Source: an uncultured Jannaschia sp. (lineage in GTDB: Bacteria > Pseudomonadota > Alphaproteobacteria > Rhodobacterales > Rhodobacteraceae). From it: a stretch of DNA of 64,000 nt. The notes below the pieces were generated by a model, which was given only the letters and a program-made list of their open reading frames with translations, ran no database searches and was not told where the DNA came from. Where the stretch lies: NCBI RefSeq assembly GCF_947494055.1, contig NZ_CANLTR010000008.1, forward strand, positions 62,001-126,000. Reading direction: 5' to 3'. A program made the position numbers and the translations under genes. Shown here piece by piece: positions 1-8,118 of this stretch. Each line of letters starts with the position of its first letter. Positions within the stretch are counted from its first letter, which is position 1.

Positions 1-207
1 CGAGAGGTTGATCGTCACCTTCTTCGACGGAAGCGCGATGCCGAGTTCGGAGAGCGCGGTGCGGATGCGATCCTTGGCCTCCGATACGGCCTTGTCGGGC
101 AGTCCGACCACCGAGAAGCCCGGCAGACCGGGCGTGACCGCGCATTGCACGTCGACGGGCCGCGCCTCGAGCCCCTCGAAGGCCACCGTGGTGGTGCGTG
201 CGAGCAT
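1..207 (-). CDS. comM: ComM/YifB-family Mg-chelatase-like AAA ATPase, N-terminus only
   Basis: Only the first 69 codons lie in the window; the gene runs off the left edge. It starts at the ATG at 207 (MLARTTTVAFEGLEA) and continues through PGLPGFSVVGLPDKAVSEA and a stretch ending LPSKKVTINLS. This is the characteristic opening of YifB/ComM proteins, an N-terminal subdomain of the ChlI/Lon-protease-like fold that precedes the AAA ATPase domain. In other bacteria ComM is a helicase acting in branch migration during natural transformation; whether that holds here is inference. The ATPase motifs are outside the window. Confidence 0.85.
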   Translation of the reverse strand, partial: MLARTTTVAFEGLEARPVDVQCAVTPGLPGFSVVGLPDKAVSEAKDRIRTALSELGIALPSKKVTINLS

Positions 208-268
208 GTCCGTCTCCGCCTGTGCCCGGTGGGGCTAGCGGATGCGGCGTTGCGGTCCGGTTAACGGC

Positions 269-952
269 TCAGGCCATGGGAAAGGGCGCGGTGGGCAGGC
301 CCATGTCGTAATTCTCGAGCGTCCGGTCCGCCGCCTCGCCCTCCGCCCGCCATGCGCGCAAGGGTGCATGCGACAGGTGCGCGTCAACATAGGCCCGCGC
401 GGCATCGCCCATAGGCAAGGCGTAGCCGGCGATGCGCATGGCGACGGGCGCGAAGAAGGCGTCGGCGGCGGAATAGGTGCCGAACAGCCATGGGCCGTCG
501 GCGATCGCGAGACCGCGTGCATGGACCCAGAGCGTCTCGACGCGGGCCAGGTCGGCGCGAACCTTCTGCGACGGTTCGAAGCCGCGCCACTGCACGCGCA
601 GGTTCATCGGGCAGGCCCCGCGCAGCGTGCCGAAGCCTGCATGCATCTCGGCGGCGAGCGAGCGGGCCAGCGCGCGGGCGCGGGGCTCGGACGGCCAGTG
701 GCCTGCCGCCGGATGGCGCTCGGCCAGTCCCTCGGCGATGGCGAGGCTGTCGGTCCAGAGCGCGCCGTCCGCCGCCCGTGCGACGGGCACGGTTCGGGCC
801 GGACCCCAGTCTTTGAGCGTTTCGGCAAAGGCAGGGACGTACATCTCGTTCAGATGCACGCTCACCGGGATGTCGAAGGCCGCGAAGAGGAGCCAGCCGC
901 GCAGGCTCCAGGACGAGTAGGACCGGTCGCCGATCAGGATGTCGTAGGTCAT
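269..952 (-). CDS. Glutathione S-transferase family protein
   Basis: A 227-residue protein with the two-domain GST layout. The N-terminal thioredoxin-like half opens with ILIGDRSYSSWSLRGW (about residues 5-20), where the serine run occupies the usual glutathione-activating position, and carries the cis-proline region (VPVARAADGALWTDS) with the D-S pair that binds the glutathione gamma-glutamyl group. The C-terminal half is helical. Length is normal for a cytosolic GST. The substrate cannot be told from sequence. It stands alone, in the same direction as the cobC/cobU pair but not overlapping it. Confidence 0.85.
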   Translation of the reverse strand: MTYDILIGDRSYSSWSLRGWLLFAAFDIPVSVHLNEMYVPAFAETLKDWGPARTVPVARAADGALWTDSLAIAEGLAERHPAAGHWPSEPRARALARSLAAEMHAGFGTLRGACPMNLRVQWRGFEPSQKVRADLARVETLWVHARGLAIADGPWLFGTYSAADAFFAPVAMRIAGYALPMGDAARAYVDAHLSHAPLRAWRAEGEAADRTLENYDMGLPTAPFPMA

Positions 953-993
953 GGCCTTCGACTACGTCCGCCGCCCGCCCGTGGGAAGCGCGA

Positions 994-1551
994 TCAAGCG
1001 ATGCGGTTGGCGAAGACCGCGCGTGGGCCGCCGGGTGTGAGGTCGATCCGCGTGAGACTCAGGTTGTCGATCCGCTGCGCCAGCGCGTCGTAGGGGCGCT
1101 TTCCGGTCGCGCGCGCCCATTGCGTCAGGATCACGCCCATATGCGCCACCACGATCAGGTCCGGACCGCTGGCGAGCCGGTCGAGCGCGGCGGTCACCCG
1201 GGCGGAGACGTCGTTCCACGATTCCCCGTTCGGCGCGCGGCGATGGCCCGGATCTTCGAAATAGGCGCGCAGCTCCGGACCCTCGATCTCCTCGAAGGGA
1301 CGGTGGTCCCAGTCGCCGTAATCGAACTCGCGCAGATCGCGCTCGTGGGGCAGGCGGGGACGGTCGTCCTGGATCGCGTCGGCGGTGGCGGCGGCGCGGA
1401 TCAGGTCGCTGCTGACGACAGGCGCCCTCGGCAGGGCGGCGGCGAGGCGGGCCAGCGCGACCGTGTCCGACAGGTCGGCGGGCAGATCGACATGGCCCAC
1501 CATGCGCTTCGCATGGGTCGGCCCGTGACGGACCAGCCAGAGCCGCGTCAC
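994..1551 (-). CDS. cobC: Histidine phosphatase family protein, probably alpha-ribazole phosphatase (CobC-like)
   Basis: A 185-residue phosphoglycerate-mutase-fold phosphatase. The phosphohistidine motif is LVRHGPTHAK near the N-terminus; the acid residue region follows (REFDYGDWD) and the second catalytic histidine sits in VVAHMGV. The start is a GTG at 1551 whose GTGA overlaps the cobU stop, so the two are translationally coupled; the frame stays open further upstream but that part lies antisense-free inside cobU and is not needed. Coupling to cobU suggests dephosphorylation of alpha-ribazole phosphate or adenosylcobalamin phosphate in nucleotide-loop assembly. The family alone does not fix the substrate. 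Confidence 0.78.
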   Translation of the reverse strand: MTRLWLVRHGPTHAKRMVGHVDLPADLSDTVALARLAAALPRAPVVSSDLIRAAATADAIQDDRPRLPHERDLREFDYGDWDHRPFEEIEGPELRAYFEDPGHRRAPNGESWNDVSARVTAALDRLASGPDLIVVAHMGVILTQWARATGKRPYDALAQRIDNLSLTRIDLTPGGPRAVFANRIA

Positions 1552-2081
1552 TTGAGCCGCTGCGGCAGGCCGGCGGTGACGAGCACGACGGCGTCCATCG
1601 CGGCCGCCAGCCGCTGGTTCAACGCGCCCTGCGCCCGCTGGAACCTGCGCGCCAGCGGGTTGTCGGGCGTCACGCCGCCGCCGACATCGTTGCTCACCAC
1701 GACGAACCGGGCGGGGGAGGCGGCCATCGCGGCGATCCAGGCTTCGGCCGGCGCCTTCCAGTCGGCCGCATCCATCATTAGGTTGGTGAGCCACATCGTG
1801 GCGCAATCGACGAGCAGGACCTGCCCTGCTGCGGCCCGGGCGCAGGTCGCGGCAAGCTCTGTCGGCGCCTCGATCAGCGTCCAGTCGAGCCCTCGTCGCG
1901 CGGCATGCTGATCGACCTTCGCGCGCATTTCCGCATCGAGCACGCGCGCCGTGGCCACGTAGACGGGATCCCCTGCCTGTCGCAGCGTTTCGGCCTCCGC
2001 CCAGGCTGATTTTCCCGACGCCGCATGGCCGAGCACCAACAGGCCGCGCCAATCTGACACAGTGGAGGAACTTTTGCTCAT
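1548..2081 (-). CDS. cobU: Adenosylcobinamide kinase / adenosylcobinamide-phosphate guanylyltransferase
   Basis: A 177-residue bifunctional enzyme of late cobalamin synthesis and cobinamide salvage: it phosphorylates adenosylcobinamide and then attaches GMP. The P-loop GHAASGKS is at residues 18-25; the family's nucleotide-binding and trimer-forming elements follow, including VVVSNDVGGGVTPDNPLARRF near the centre of the C-terminal half (positions about 127-147). Length matches CobU/CobP. Its stop overlaps the cobC-like start. It is divergent from rpoH with only 83 bp between the two start codons. No other corrin-ring genes are in the window. Confidence 0.92.
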   Translation of the reverse strand: MSKSSSTVSDWRGLLVLGHAASGKSAWAEAETLRQAGDPVYVATARVLDAEMRAKVDQHAARRGLDWTLIEAPTELAATCARAAAGQVLLVDCATMWLTNLMMDAADWKAPAEAWIAAMAASPARFVVVSNDVGGGVTPDNPLARRFQRAQGALNQRLAAAMDAVVLVTAGLPQRLK

Positions 2082-2092
2082 TTAAAGGCGTA
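2067..2092 (+). promoter_or_regulatory. Candidate ECF-sigma-type promoter upstream of rpoH
   Basis: GGAAC at 2067-2071, a 17-base spacer, and CGTA at 2089-2092, followed by the rpoH start about 70 bases downstream. GGAAC is the classic -35 core of extracytoplasmic-function sigma factors. The element overlaps the first codons of the divergent cobU. This is a pattern match only; the short -10 half makes chance occurrence plausible. Confidence 0.3.
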
Positions 2093-2164
2093 GTCCAGAC
2101 AAGTTCGCTTTCAAGAGCCGCGCCGAACGGCCGCCGCTACGATCCGATGGGAAGGGCTTCGAAT

Positions 2165-3043
2165 ATGCCATTCGATTTCAACAGCGACACGTCCCTGTCA
2201 AGGCGTGCCATGAAGGCCGAATTGCTTGACGCGGAGACGGAACTGCGGCTCGCCTATGCCTGGCGCGACCATCGCGACGAGGCGGCGTTGCACCGCTTGA
2301 TCACGGCCTACATGCGGCTGGCGATCTCGATGGCGGCGAAGTTCCGGCGTTACGGCGCGCCGATGAACGACCTCATCCAGGAGGCCGGACTGGGTTTGAT
2401 GAAGGCGGCGGAGAAGTTCGATCCCGACCGCGGCGTCCGCTTCTCGACCTACGCGGTCTGGTGGATCAAGGCGTCGATCCAGGATCATGTCATGCGGAAC
2501 TGGTCGATGGTCCGCACCGGCTCGACCTCCAGCCAGAAGTCGCTGTTCTTCAACCTGCGCCGGGTTCAGGCGCGGCTCGAGCGCGAGGCACAGGCCGAAG
2601 GCGTCACGCTTGACCGGCACACGATGCGGGCCCGGATCGCGACCGAGGTCGGCGTGCCCATCCACGATGTCGAGATGATGGAAGGGCGGCTTTCCGGCTC
2701 CGATTTCAGCCTGAACGCGACGCAGAGTTCCGACGAGGACGGCCGCGAGTGGATCGACGCGCTCGAGGACGAGAGCGCGCAGGCCGACGAGACGGTGGCG
2801 TTGCGGCACGACAACGCGATGCTCCGGCAATGGCTGCTGAACGCGCTGGGCTCGCTCAACGAGCGCGAGCGGTTCATCATCCGTGAGCGCAAGCTGCGCG
2901 AGGATCCGCGGACCCTGGAATCGCTCGGCAACGAGCTTTCGTTGTCCAAGGAGCGTGTGCGCCAACTCGAGGCCGCGGCCTTCGCGAAGATGCGCAAGTC
3001 GCTCGAGAGGGAAAGCCGCGAGGTAATGGACTTCCTCGGGTGA
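2165..3043 (+). CDS. rpoH: RNA polymerase heat-shock sigma factor, RpoHII type
   Basis: A 292-residue sigma-70-family factor. Region 2 is clear (LIQEAGLGLMKAAEKFDP, then FSTYAVWWIKASIQDHVM), and the RpoH box QKSLFFNLRR lies at about residues 124-133, which marks it as a heat-shock sigma factor. The C-terminus holds region 4 (RTLESLGNELSLSKERVRQLE). The N-terminal part (LSRRAMKAELLDAE) resembles the second, oxidative-stress-associated RpoH of Rhodobacteraceae rather than RpoHI. The ATG at 2165 is preferred because GGGAAGG lies nine bases upstream; an in-frame ATG at 2147 would bury that site. The stop overlaps the next gene's GTG. Confidence 0.93.
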   Translation: MPFDFNSDTSLSRRAMKAELLDAETELRLAYAWRDHRDEAALHRLITAYMRLAISMAAKFRRYGAPMNDLIQEAGLGLMKAAEKFDPDRGVRFSTYAVWWIKASIQDHVMRNWSMVRTGSTSSQKSLFFNLRRVQARLEREAQAEGVTLDRHTMRARIATEVGVPIHDVEMMEGRLSGSDFSLNATQSSDEDGREWIDALEDESAQADETVALRHDNAMLRQWLLNALGSLNERERFIIRERKLREDPRTLESLGNELSLSKERVRQLEAAAFAKMRKSLERESREVMDFLG

Positions 3044-3759
3044 GGGCACTTGCCTTCGTCCTTCTGGCGATCGCCGGTACGGCCGGAGCGCAGGATCTGC
3101 CTCCGGCCGACATCTACGTGATCGGCGAGATCCACGACAATCCGGTGCATCATGCGGTGCAGGCCGATCTCGTCGCGCGCCTCGATCCCGAGGCGGTCGT
3201 CTTCGAGATGCTCAGCGACGAGCAGGCCGCGCGGATCGGGCCCGACACGCCACGGGATGCCGCGACGCTCGGCCCGCTCCTCGACTGGGCGGAGAGCGGC
3301 TGGCCGGACATCGCGCTCTACGCGCCGATCATGGCGGCGAGCGATGCGGTGATCCTCGGCGCCGCGGGGGCAGCAGGGGATCTGTCGGCCTACGGCCTCG
3401 ACGTGGCACTGTCCGTCGAAGAACAGGCCGCGCGGGAGCGGCTTCAGGCCGAGGCGCATTGCGGCGCGCTGCCCGAGGACATGCTGCCCGACTTCGTCGC
3501 CCGCCAGCGTGACATCGACGCGCAGTTCGCAGCGCGTACGCTCGCCGCGCTCGACGCCCACGGCGCGCCGGTCGTCCTCATCGCCGGCAACGGACATGCG
3601 CGGACCGACTGGGGCGTGCCGGCGGCGATCGCGCGGGTTCGGCCGGAGCTCGAGGTCGTGGCCGTCGTGCAGGGCGAGGGCGATCCGACCGTGCCGGGCG
3701 ATCTTGTCCTGCAGGCCCCACCGCAGGACCGGGGCGATCCCTGCGACGCCTTTCGCTGA
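3040..3759 (+). CDS. ChaN/Tiki-superfamily haem-binding uptake protein, exported
   Basis: A 239-residue protein starting at GTG 3040 (GTGA overlap with the rpoH stop). The first 17 or so residues form a short signal peptide (ALAFVLLAIAGTAGAQ). The mature part has the family's two hallmark histidine regions: GEIHDNPVHH near residue 30 and IAGNGHARTDWG near the C-terminus, which in Tiki/ChaN proteins lie around a haem or metal site. Known relatives bind haem in the periplasm or at the outer membrane. Translational coupling to a stress sigma factor is unusual and suggests, but does not prove, co-induction. Confidence 0.82.
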   Translation: MRALAFVLLAIAGTAGAQDLPPADIYVIGEIHDNPVHHAVQADLVARLDPEAVVFEMLSDEQAARIGPDTPRDAATLGPLLDWAESGWPDIALYAPIMAASDAVILGAAGAAGDLSAYGLDVALSVEEQAARERLQAEAHCGALPEDMLPDFVARQRDIDAQFAARTLAALDAHGAPVVLIAGNGHARTDWGVPAAIARVRPELEVVAVVQGEGDPTVPGDLVLQAPPQDRGDPCDAFR

Positions 3760-3809
3760 GCGGGCGGACGGCCTAGACAGGCCCCGACGATCCGAAGCGC
3801 GGGGCTTCC

Positions 3810-5000
3810 ATGCTGTCCGACAAGACGATCCTTCTCATCATCGGCGGCGGCATCGCGGCGTTCCGGGCGCTCGAGGTGATCCGCCGCCTGCGGGAGCGCG
3901 GGGCGAAGGTGACGCCGGTCCTGACCTCCGGGGCCGAGCAGTTCGTGACCCCGCTCTCGGTCTCGGCGCTGGCCGCGGCGAAGGTCTACCGCAACCTCTT
4001 CGACCTGACTGACGAGGCGGAGATGGGCCATATCGAACTCAGTCGCTCCGCCGACCTGATCCTCGTGGCGCCGGCGACGGCCAACCTGATGGCGAAGATG
4101 GCTTCGGGGATGGCCGACGACCTCGCCTCGACCTTGCTTCTGGCGACGGACACGCCGGTGATGATCGCACCAGCGATGAACGTCCGCATGTGGGAGCATC
4201 CGGCGACGCAGCGCAACCTCGCGACGCTTGAGGGCGAGGGCATCCGGCTGATCGGCCCCGAAGAGGGGGCGATGGCCTGCGGCGAATACGGGGCCGGGCG
4301 GCTGGCCGAGGTGCCGGAGATCGTTGCCGCGGTGGAGGCGTTCTTCGCGAACGGGCCGTTGCGCGGACGGCACGTCATCGTCACATCCGGCCCGACGCAC
4401 GAGGCGATCGACCCGGTGCGCTACATCGCCAACCGCTCGTCCGGGGCGCAGGGCACGGCGATCGCCACCGCCCTGCGCGACCTGGGAGCCCGGGTGACGT
4501 TCGTGTCCGGTCCAGCGCAGGTGGCCCCGCCCGCGGGCGTCGAGGTGATCCGGGTAGAAAGCGCGGCCGAGATGATGGCGGCGGTCGAGGCGGCGCTGCC
4601 GGCGGACGTGGCGGTGATGGCGGCGGCGGTGGCCGACTGGCGCGTGGAGAATGCGGCGGACCGGAAGATGAAGAAGGGTGAGGGCGGCGCGCCGGACCTG
4701 ATCTTCGCGGAGAATCAGGACATCCTCGCGACCGTGTCGCGGGCCACGAACCGTCCCGCTTTGGTCGTGGGCTTCGCAGCCGAGACGCACGACGTCGTGG
4801 CGCATGCGACGGCCAAGCGCGCGCGCAAGGGCTGCGACTGGATCGTCGCGAACGACGTCTCGCCGGCGACCGGCATCATGGGCGGGACGGAGAACGCGGT
4901 GACGCTGGTCACCGAAACGGGGGCCGAGGAATGGCCGCGGCTCAGCAAGGTCGAGACGGCGCGGCGGCTGGCGGCCCGGATCGCGGAGCGCCTCGCATGA
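3810..5000 (+). CDS. coaBC: Phosphopantothenoylcysteine decarboxylase / phosphopantothenate-cysteine ligase
   Basis: A 396-residue fused enzyme of coenzyme A synthesis. The N-terminal flavoprotein (CoaC) half has the FMN-binding GGGIAAFRALE, the active-site histidine region MGHIELSRSADLI, the substrate-recognition motif PAMNVRMWEHP and the catalytic cysteine in AMACGEYGAGRLAE. The C-terminal CoaB half has the nucleotide-binding SGPTHEAIDPVRYI followed by NRSSGAQG, and the K-rich loop near DRKMKKGEGG. Length is normal. The stop overlaps dut by four bases (ATGA), a coaBC-dut pairing seen in many proteobacteria. Confidence 0.95.
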   Translation: MLSDKTILLIIGGGIAAFRALEVIRRLRERGAKVTPVLTSGAEQFVTPLSVSALAAAKVYRNLFDLTDEAEMGHIELSRSADLILVAPATANLMAKMASGMADDLASTLLLATDTPVMIAPAMNVRMWEHPATQRNLATLEGEGIRLIGPEEGAMACGEYGAGRLAEVPEIVAAVEAFFANGPLRGRHVIVTSGPTHEAIDPVRYIANRSSGAQGTAIATALRDLGARVTFVSGPAQVAPPAGVEVIRVESAAEMMAAVEAALPADVAVMAAAVADWRVENAADRKMKKGEGGAPDLIFAENQDILATVSRATNRPALVVGFAAETHDVVAHATAKRARKGCDWIVANDVSPATGIMGGTENAVTLVTETGAEEWPRLSKVETARRLAARIAERLA

Positions 5001-5452
5001 GGCTCGAGGTGATGCGCGCGGAGGGGGCGGACCCGGATCTTCCTCTGCCGAATTACGCAACGACCGGCGCGGCGGGCGCCGACCTGCGCGCCGATACCGG
5101 CGGCGCGTCGGTGGCGCTGGCGCCCGGGGCGCGGGCGCTGATCCAGACGGGCCTCCGCGTCGCTGTGCCGGAGGGCTACGAGATGCAGGTCCGTCCGCGC
5201 TCCGGTCTCGCGCTGAAGCACGGGGTCACGGTCGCGAACGCGCCGGGCACCGTGGACAGCGACTATCGCGGGCCCCTCGGCGTGATCCTGATCAATCTCG
5301 GCGACGCGCCCTTCGAAGTGACGCACGGCATGCGGATCGCGCAGGCCGTCGTCGCCCCGGTCGTGCAGGCGACGTGGGATGTGGCGGAGACGTTGCCCGA
5401 CACGGCGCGGGGCGCGGGCGGGTTCGGCTCCACCGGGACTGGGGACGAATGA
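4997..5452 (+). CDS. dut: dUTP diphosphatase
   Basis: A 151-residue trimeric dUTPase that hydrolyses dUTP to dUMP and pyrophosphate, keeping uracil out of DNA. All five family motifs can be read: AGADLRAD, RPRSGLALKHG, NAPGTVDSDYRG with the catalytic aspartate, RIAQAVV, and the glycine-rich C-terminal arm GAGGFGSTG. The start is the ATG at 4997 that overlaps the coaBC stop; reading further upstream would run into the coaBC coding region. Its own stop overlaps the next start by four bases. Confidence 0.95.
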   Translation: MRLEVMRAEGADPDLPLPNYATTGAAGADLRADTGGASVALAPGARALIQTGLRVAVPEGYEMQVRPRSGLALKHGVTVANAPGTVDSDYRGPLGVILINLGDAPFEVTHGMRIAQAVVAPVVQATWDVAETLPDTARGAGGFGSTGTGDE

Positions 5453-6510
5453 TCCTCGTCCTGATCCTCGCGGCCGCGATCTGGGCGATCGGGAGCTGGC
5501 TCGGCACGCCGCTGCAGGCGCGGGCGATCATGCTCGCGCTGCTCTATGTCGCCGTCCTCTTCGTGCAGTTCGCGCTGCCCAATGCCCATCCGCTCCGCGA
5601 CTCCCTGGGGGGCGGGCCGGGGGAGTGGCTGGTGCTGGGCGGCCTCGTCGCGCTGGTGCTCGCCTACCGCGCCGGGCTGATCCGCGTCCGGGCCCGGGCC
5701 CGCGCGGTGGAGGCCGAGCGGGACGCGGTGGCGGACGGGGCCACGGGGCCGGGCGACGCGTTCTCGGCCGTCGAGCTCGACCGCTACGCCCGGCACATCG
5801 TCCTGCGCGAGATCGGCGGGCCGGGACAGCGGAAGCTGAAGGACGCGCGGGTTCTCGTGGTCGGGGCGGGCGGTCTGGGTTCGCCGGTGCTGCTCTACCT
5901 CGCAGCGGCCGGGGTGGGGCGGATCGGGGTGATCGACGACGACACGGTGTCGCTGTCGAACCTTCAACGGCAGATCGTGCACGATGACGCGTCGGGCGGT
6001 CTGCCCAAGGTCTTCTCGGCGGAGCGGCGTCTGCGGGGGCTGAACCCCCATGTCGAGATCCGATCCTACAACCGCCGCCTGACCGCCGAGATCGCCGCAG
6101 ACCTGCTCGGCGAGTACGATCTCGTCATCGACGGCTCCGACAGCTTCGCCACGCGCCGCCTCGTCAACGATGCCGCGGTCGAGACCGGCACGCCGCTCGT
6201 TGCGGGGGCGATCACGCAGTGGGAGGGGCAGGTGACGATCTACGACCCCGCCGCCGGCGCGCCGTGCCTCGCCTGCCTGTTCCCCGACGATCCCGCGCCC
6301 GGTCTGGCGCCGTCCTGCGCGGAGGCCGGCGTGGTCGGCGCGCTGCCCGGAATCGTCGGCTCGATCATGGCGCTGGAGGCGATCAAGGAGATCACCGGCG
6401 CCGGCACGACGTTGCGCGGCACGATGCTGCTCTGGGACGGGCTCGACGCCGATGCGCGGCGGATCGCGGTGTCGCGCCGGCCCGATTGCCCGGTCTGCGG
6501 CGGTATCTGA
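5449..6510 (+). CDS. Membrane-anchored HesA/MoeB/ThiF-family adenylyltransferase
   Basis: A 353-residue E1-like enzyme. The first 78 residues hold three hydrophobic segments (about 1-17, 26-43 and 60-75), a region soluble MoeB lacks. The catalytic part starts at LDRYARHIVLREIGG and has the ATP-binding GAGGLG (139-144), the DDDTVSLSNLQRQ segment with the MoeB-type acidic and arginine residues, GSDSF, and two zinc-binding pairs, CLAC and the C-terminal CPVC. It most likely adenylates the C-terminus of a sulfur carrier (MoaD or ThiS type) at the inner membrane. No partner gene is in the window. It overlaps dut by ATGA. Confidence 0.85.
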   Translation: MILVLILAAAIWAIGSWLGTPLQARAIMLALLYVAVLFVQFALPNAHPLRDSLGGGPGEWLVLGGLVALVLAYRAGLIRVRARARAVEAERDAVADGATGPGDAFSAVELDRYARHIVLREIGGPGQRKLKDARVLVVGAGGLGSPVLLYLAAAGVGRIGVIDDDTVSLSNLQRQIVHDDASGGLPKVFSAERRLRGLNPHVEIRSYNRRLTAEIAADLLGEYDLVIDGSDSFATRRLVNDAAVETGTPLVAGAITQWEGQVTIYDPAAGAPCLACLFPDDPAPGLAPSCAEAGVVGALPGIVGSIMALEAIKEITGAGTTLRGTMLLWDGLDADARRIAVSRRPDCPVCGGI

Positions 6511-6525
6511 GCGAGCGGAGGCGCG

Positions 6526-7062
6526 ATGAGCACGGCAACCCTCCTCGAGGCGGCGCGCTTCGCGGCGCGGGCGCATCACGGACAGCGGCGTAAGGGCGGC
6601 GCGGACATTCCCTACGTCGATCACGTGCTCGACGTCGCCGCCCGATTGGCGGAGGTGCATGCCGGGGACGAGGTGCTGATCCTCGCGGCGCTCCTTCACG
6701 ACACGGTCGAGGATTGCGACGTGACCGAGGCCGATCTGGCGGTGCGGTTCGGGCCGGAGGTCGCCGCGCTCGTCATGGAGGTGACGGACGACACTTCGCT
6801 GCCGAAGGCCGAGCAGCGCCGGCAGCAGGAGGAACACATCCGCCACGCCTCCGACCGGGCGAAGCGGCTCAAGATGGCGGACAAGGCCAGCAACCTGACC
6901 GCGATCGCGCGCACGCCGCCGGACTGGAGCGCCGAACGGATGCAGGGCTACATCGACTGGGCCTTGCGCGTCATCGACCCGGTGCGGGGACTCGATCCGG
7001 CGCTCGAGGCGCGGTTCGATGCGGCGGTGGCGGAGGCGCGGGCGGCGGCGGCACGCCAGTGA
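6526..7062 (+). CDS. HD-domain metal-dependent phosphohydrolase, (p)ppGpp-hydrolase-like
   Basis: A 178-residue stand-alone HD protein resembling the hydrolase domain of SpoT/Rel and the small alarmone hydrolases (Mesh1). It has [17 protein letters not shown] with the first metal histidine, [12 protein letters not shown], the HD pair in [12 protein letters not shown], and the distal [11 protein letters not shown] with the final metal aspartate. There is no synthetase domain. CGGAGG lies seven bases before the ATG. The gene ends the coaBC-dut-E1 run. Hydrolysis of (p)ppGpp is the family expectation, but other nucleotides are possible. Confidence 0.82.
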   Translation: MSTATLLEAARFAARAHHGQRRKGGADIPYVDHVLDVAARLAEVHAGDEVLILAALLHDTVEDCDVTEADLAVRFGPEVAALVMEVTDDTSLPKAEQRRQQEEHIRHASDRAKRLKMADKASNLTAIARTPPDWSAERMQGYIDWALRVIDPVRGLDPALEARFDAAVAEARAAAARQ

Positions 7063-7117
7063 GCTTGCGTCCCGCGGCGGGCGGTGCATCATCGCGTCGG
7101 ATCAGAGGAGAGACGCC

Positions 7118-7912
7118 ATGAAGCCTTTCGCCCCCGCCTTCGCGCTCGGCGCCCTGCTCGCGCTGGCCGGACCCGTCGCCGCGCAGGACCTGCCCGACCT
7201 CGGCGGCCGGATCGTCACGATCGCCACCGAGGACGCCTATCCGCCGCTCCAGTTCCGCGACCCGGCCTCGGGCGAGGCGATCGGCTGGGAATACGACGCC
7301 ATGGCCGAGATCGCGGCGCGCCTCGACTTCGAGCCCGATTACGAGAAGATCAGCTGGGACGCGATGATCCCCGCCGTCTCCGAGGGGCAGATGGACATGG
7401 GCATGACCGGCATCACCATCCGGGACGACCGGCGGGAGGCGGTGGACTTCTCCGCGCCCTACATGCGCTCGCAGATGGTGATGATGGTGCGCGGCGACGA
7501 GGATCGCTTCGACGACGCGGAAAGCTTCGCCGCCGATTCCGACCTTCTGATGGGTGCGCAGGCGGGGACGACGCCCTTCTACGTGGGCGTCTACGACGTT
7601 CTCGACGGGGACGAGGCCAACCCGCGCATCAGGCTCTTCGAGACTTTCGGCGCGAGCGTGCAGGCGCTGGGCACGGGCGACGTCGATCTCGTGCTGACCG
7701 ACGGGACGGCGGGGGAGGGTTACGTCGCGGCCTCGGGCGGGGGCCTGAAGCTCGTCGGCGCGCCGCTCGGGACCGAGGATTTCGGCTTCATCTTTCCGAA
7801 GGGAAGCGAGCTCGTCCCGGCGATGAACGCGGCGATCGCGTCGATGCGGGCGGATGGGACGCTCGACGCGCTGAACCGGAAGTGGTTCCTCGACTACAGC
7901 ATGGGCGAGTGA
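7118..7912 (+). CDS. Amino-acid ABC transporter periplasmic substrate-binding protein (SBP family 3)
   Basis: A 264-residue secreted binding protein. The signal peptide is residues 1-22 with an AxA cleavage site (GPVAAQD). The family-3 core is clear: [49 protein letters not shown] and VDFSAPYM. The C-terminus has the usual [19 protein letters not shown] followed by LNRKWF. The ATG at 7118 is chosen because AGAGGAGA lies just upstream and the signal peptide starts there. It is followed by a small membrane protein and a permease, all with overlapping ends; no matching ATPase is adjacent. Substrate unknown. Confidence 0.9.
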   Translation: MKPFAPAFALGALLALAGPVAAQDLPDLGGRIVTIATEDAYPPLQFRDPASGEAIGWEYDAMAEIAARLDFEPDYEKISWDAMIPAVSEGQMDMGMTGITIRDDRREAVDFSAPYMRSQMVMMVRGDEDRFDDAESFAADSDLLMGAQAGTTPFYVGVYDVLDGDEANPRIRLFETFGASVQALGTGDVDLVLTDGTAGEGYVAASGGGLKLVGAPLGTEDFGFIFPKGSELVPAMNAAIASMRADGTLDALNRKWFLDYSMGE

Positions 7913-8118
7913 GCGTGGCCGTCGGGGCGCTGCGCACCGATTACGCGATCCTGCTCGGTGCCGCGATCGTCGGCGCCGCCATGCTGGCCTCGGTGTTCCT
8001 CGCCGCCTGGCTCTCGCCGCACGGCCGCTGCGTCCGGGCGATGGCCGATGACGCCCCCCGTGCGGGCGCGCTCTACTGGGAGGTGCAGTGCCTGCGGGAA
8101 GCGGGCGGAGGCGCTTGA
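7909..8118 (+). CDS. Small single-span membrane protein between binding protein and permease
   Basis: A 69-residue protein starting at GTG 7909, whose GTGA overlaps the binding-protein stop. It has one strongly hydrophobic segment ([21 protein letters not shown], about residues 14-34) and a short polar tail with two cysteines (HGRCVRAM and VQCLREAG). I do not recognise the family. Its placement, overlapping both neighbours, argues that it is translated and that it works with this ABC transporter, perhaps as an accessory subunit. The N-terminal region lacks a cleavable-signal pattern. Confidence 0.62.
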   Translation: MSVAVGALRTDYAILLGAAIVGAAMLASVFLAAWLSPHGRCVRAMADDAPRAGALYWEVQCLREAGGGA

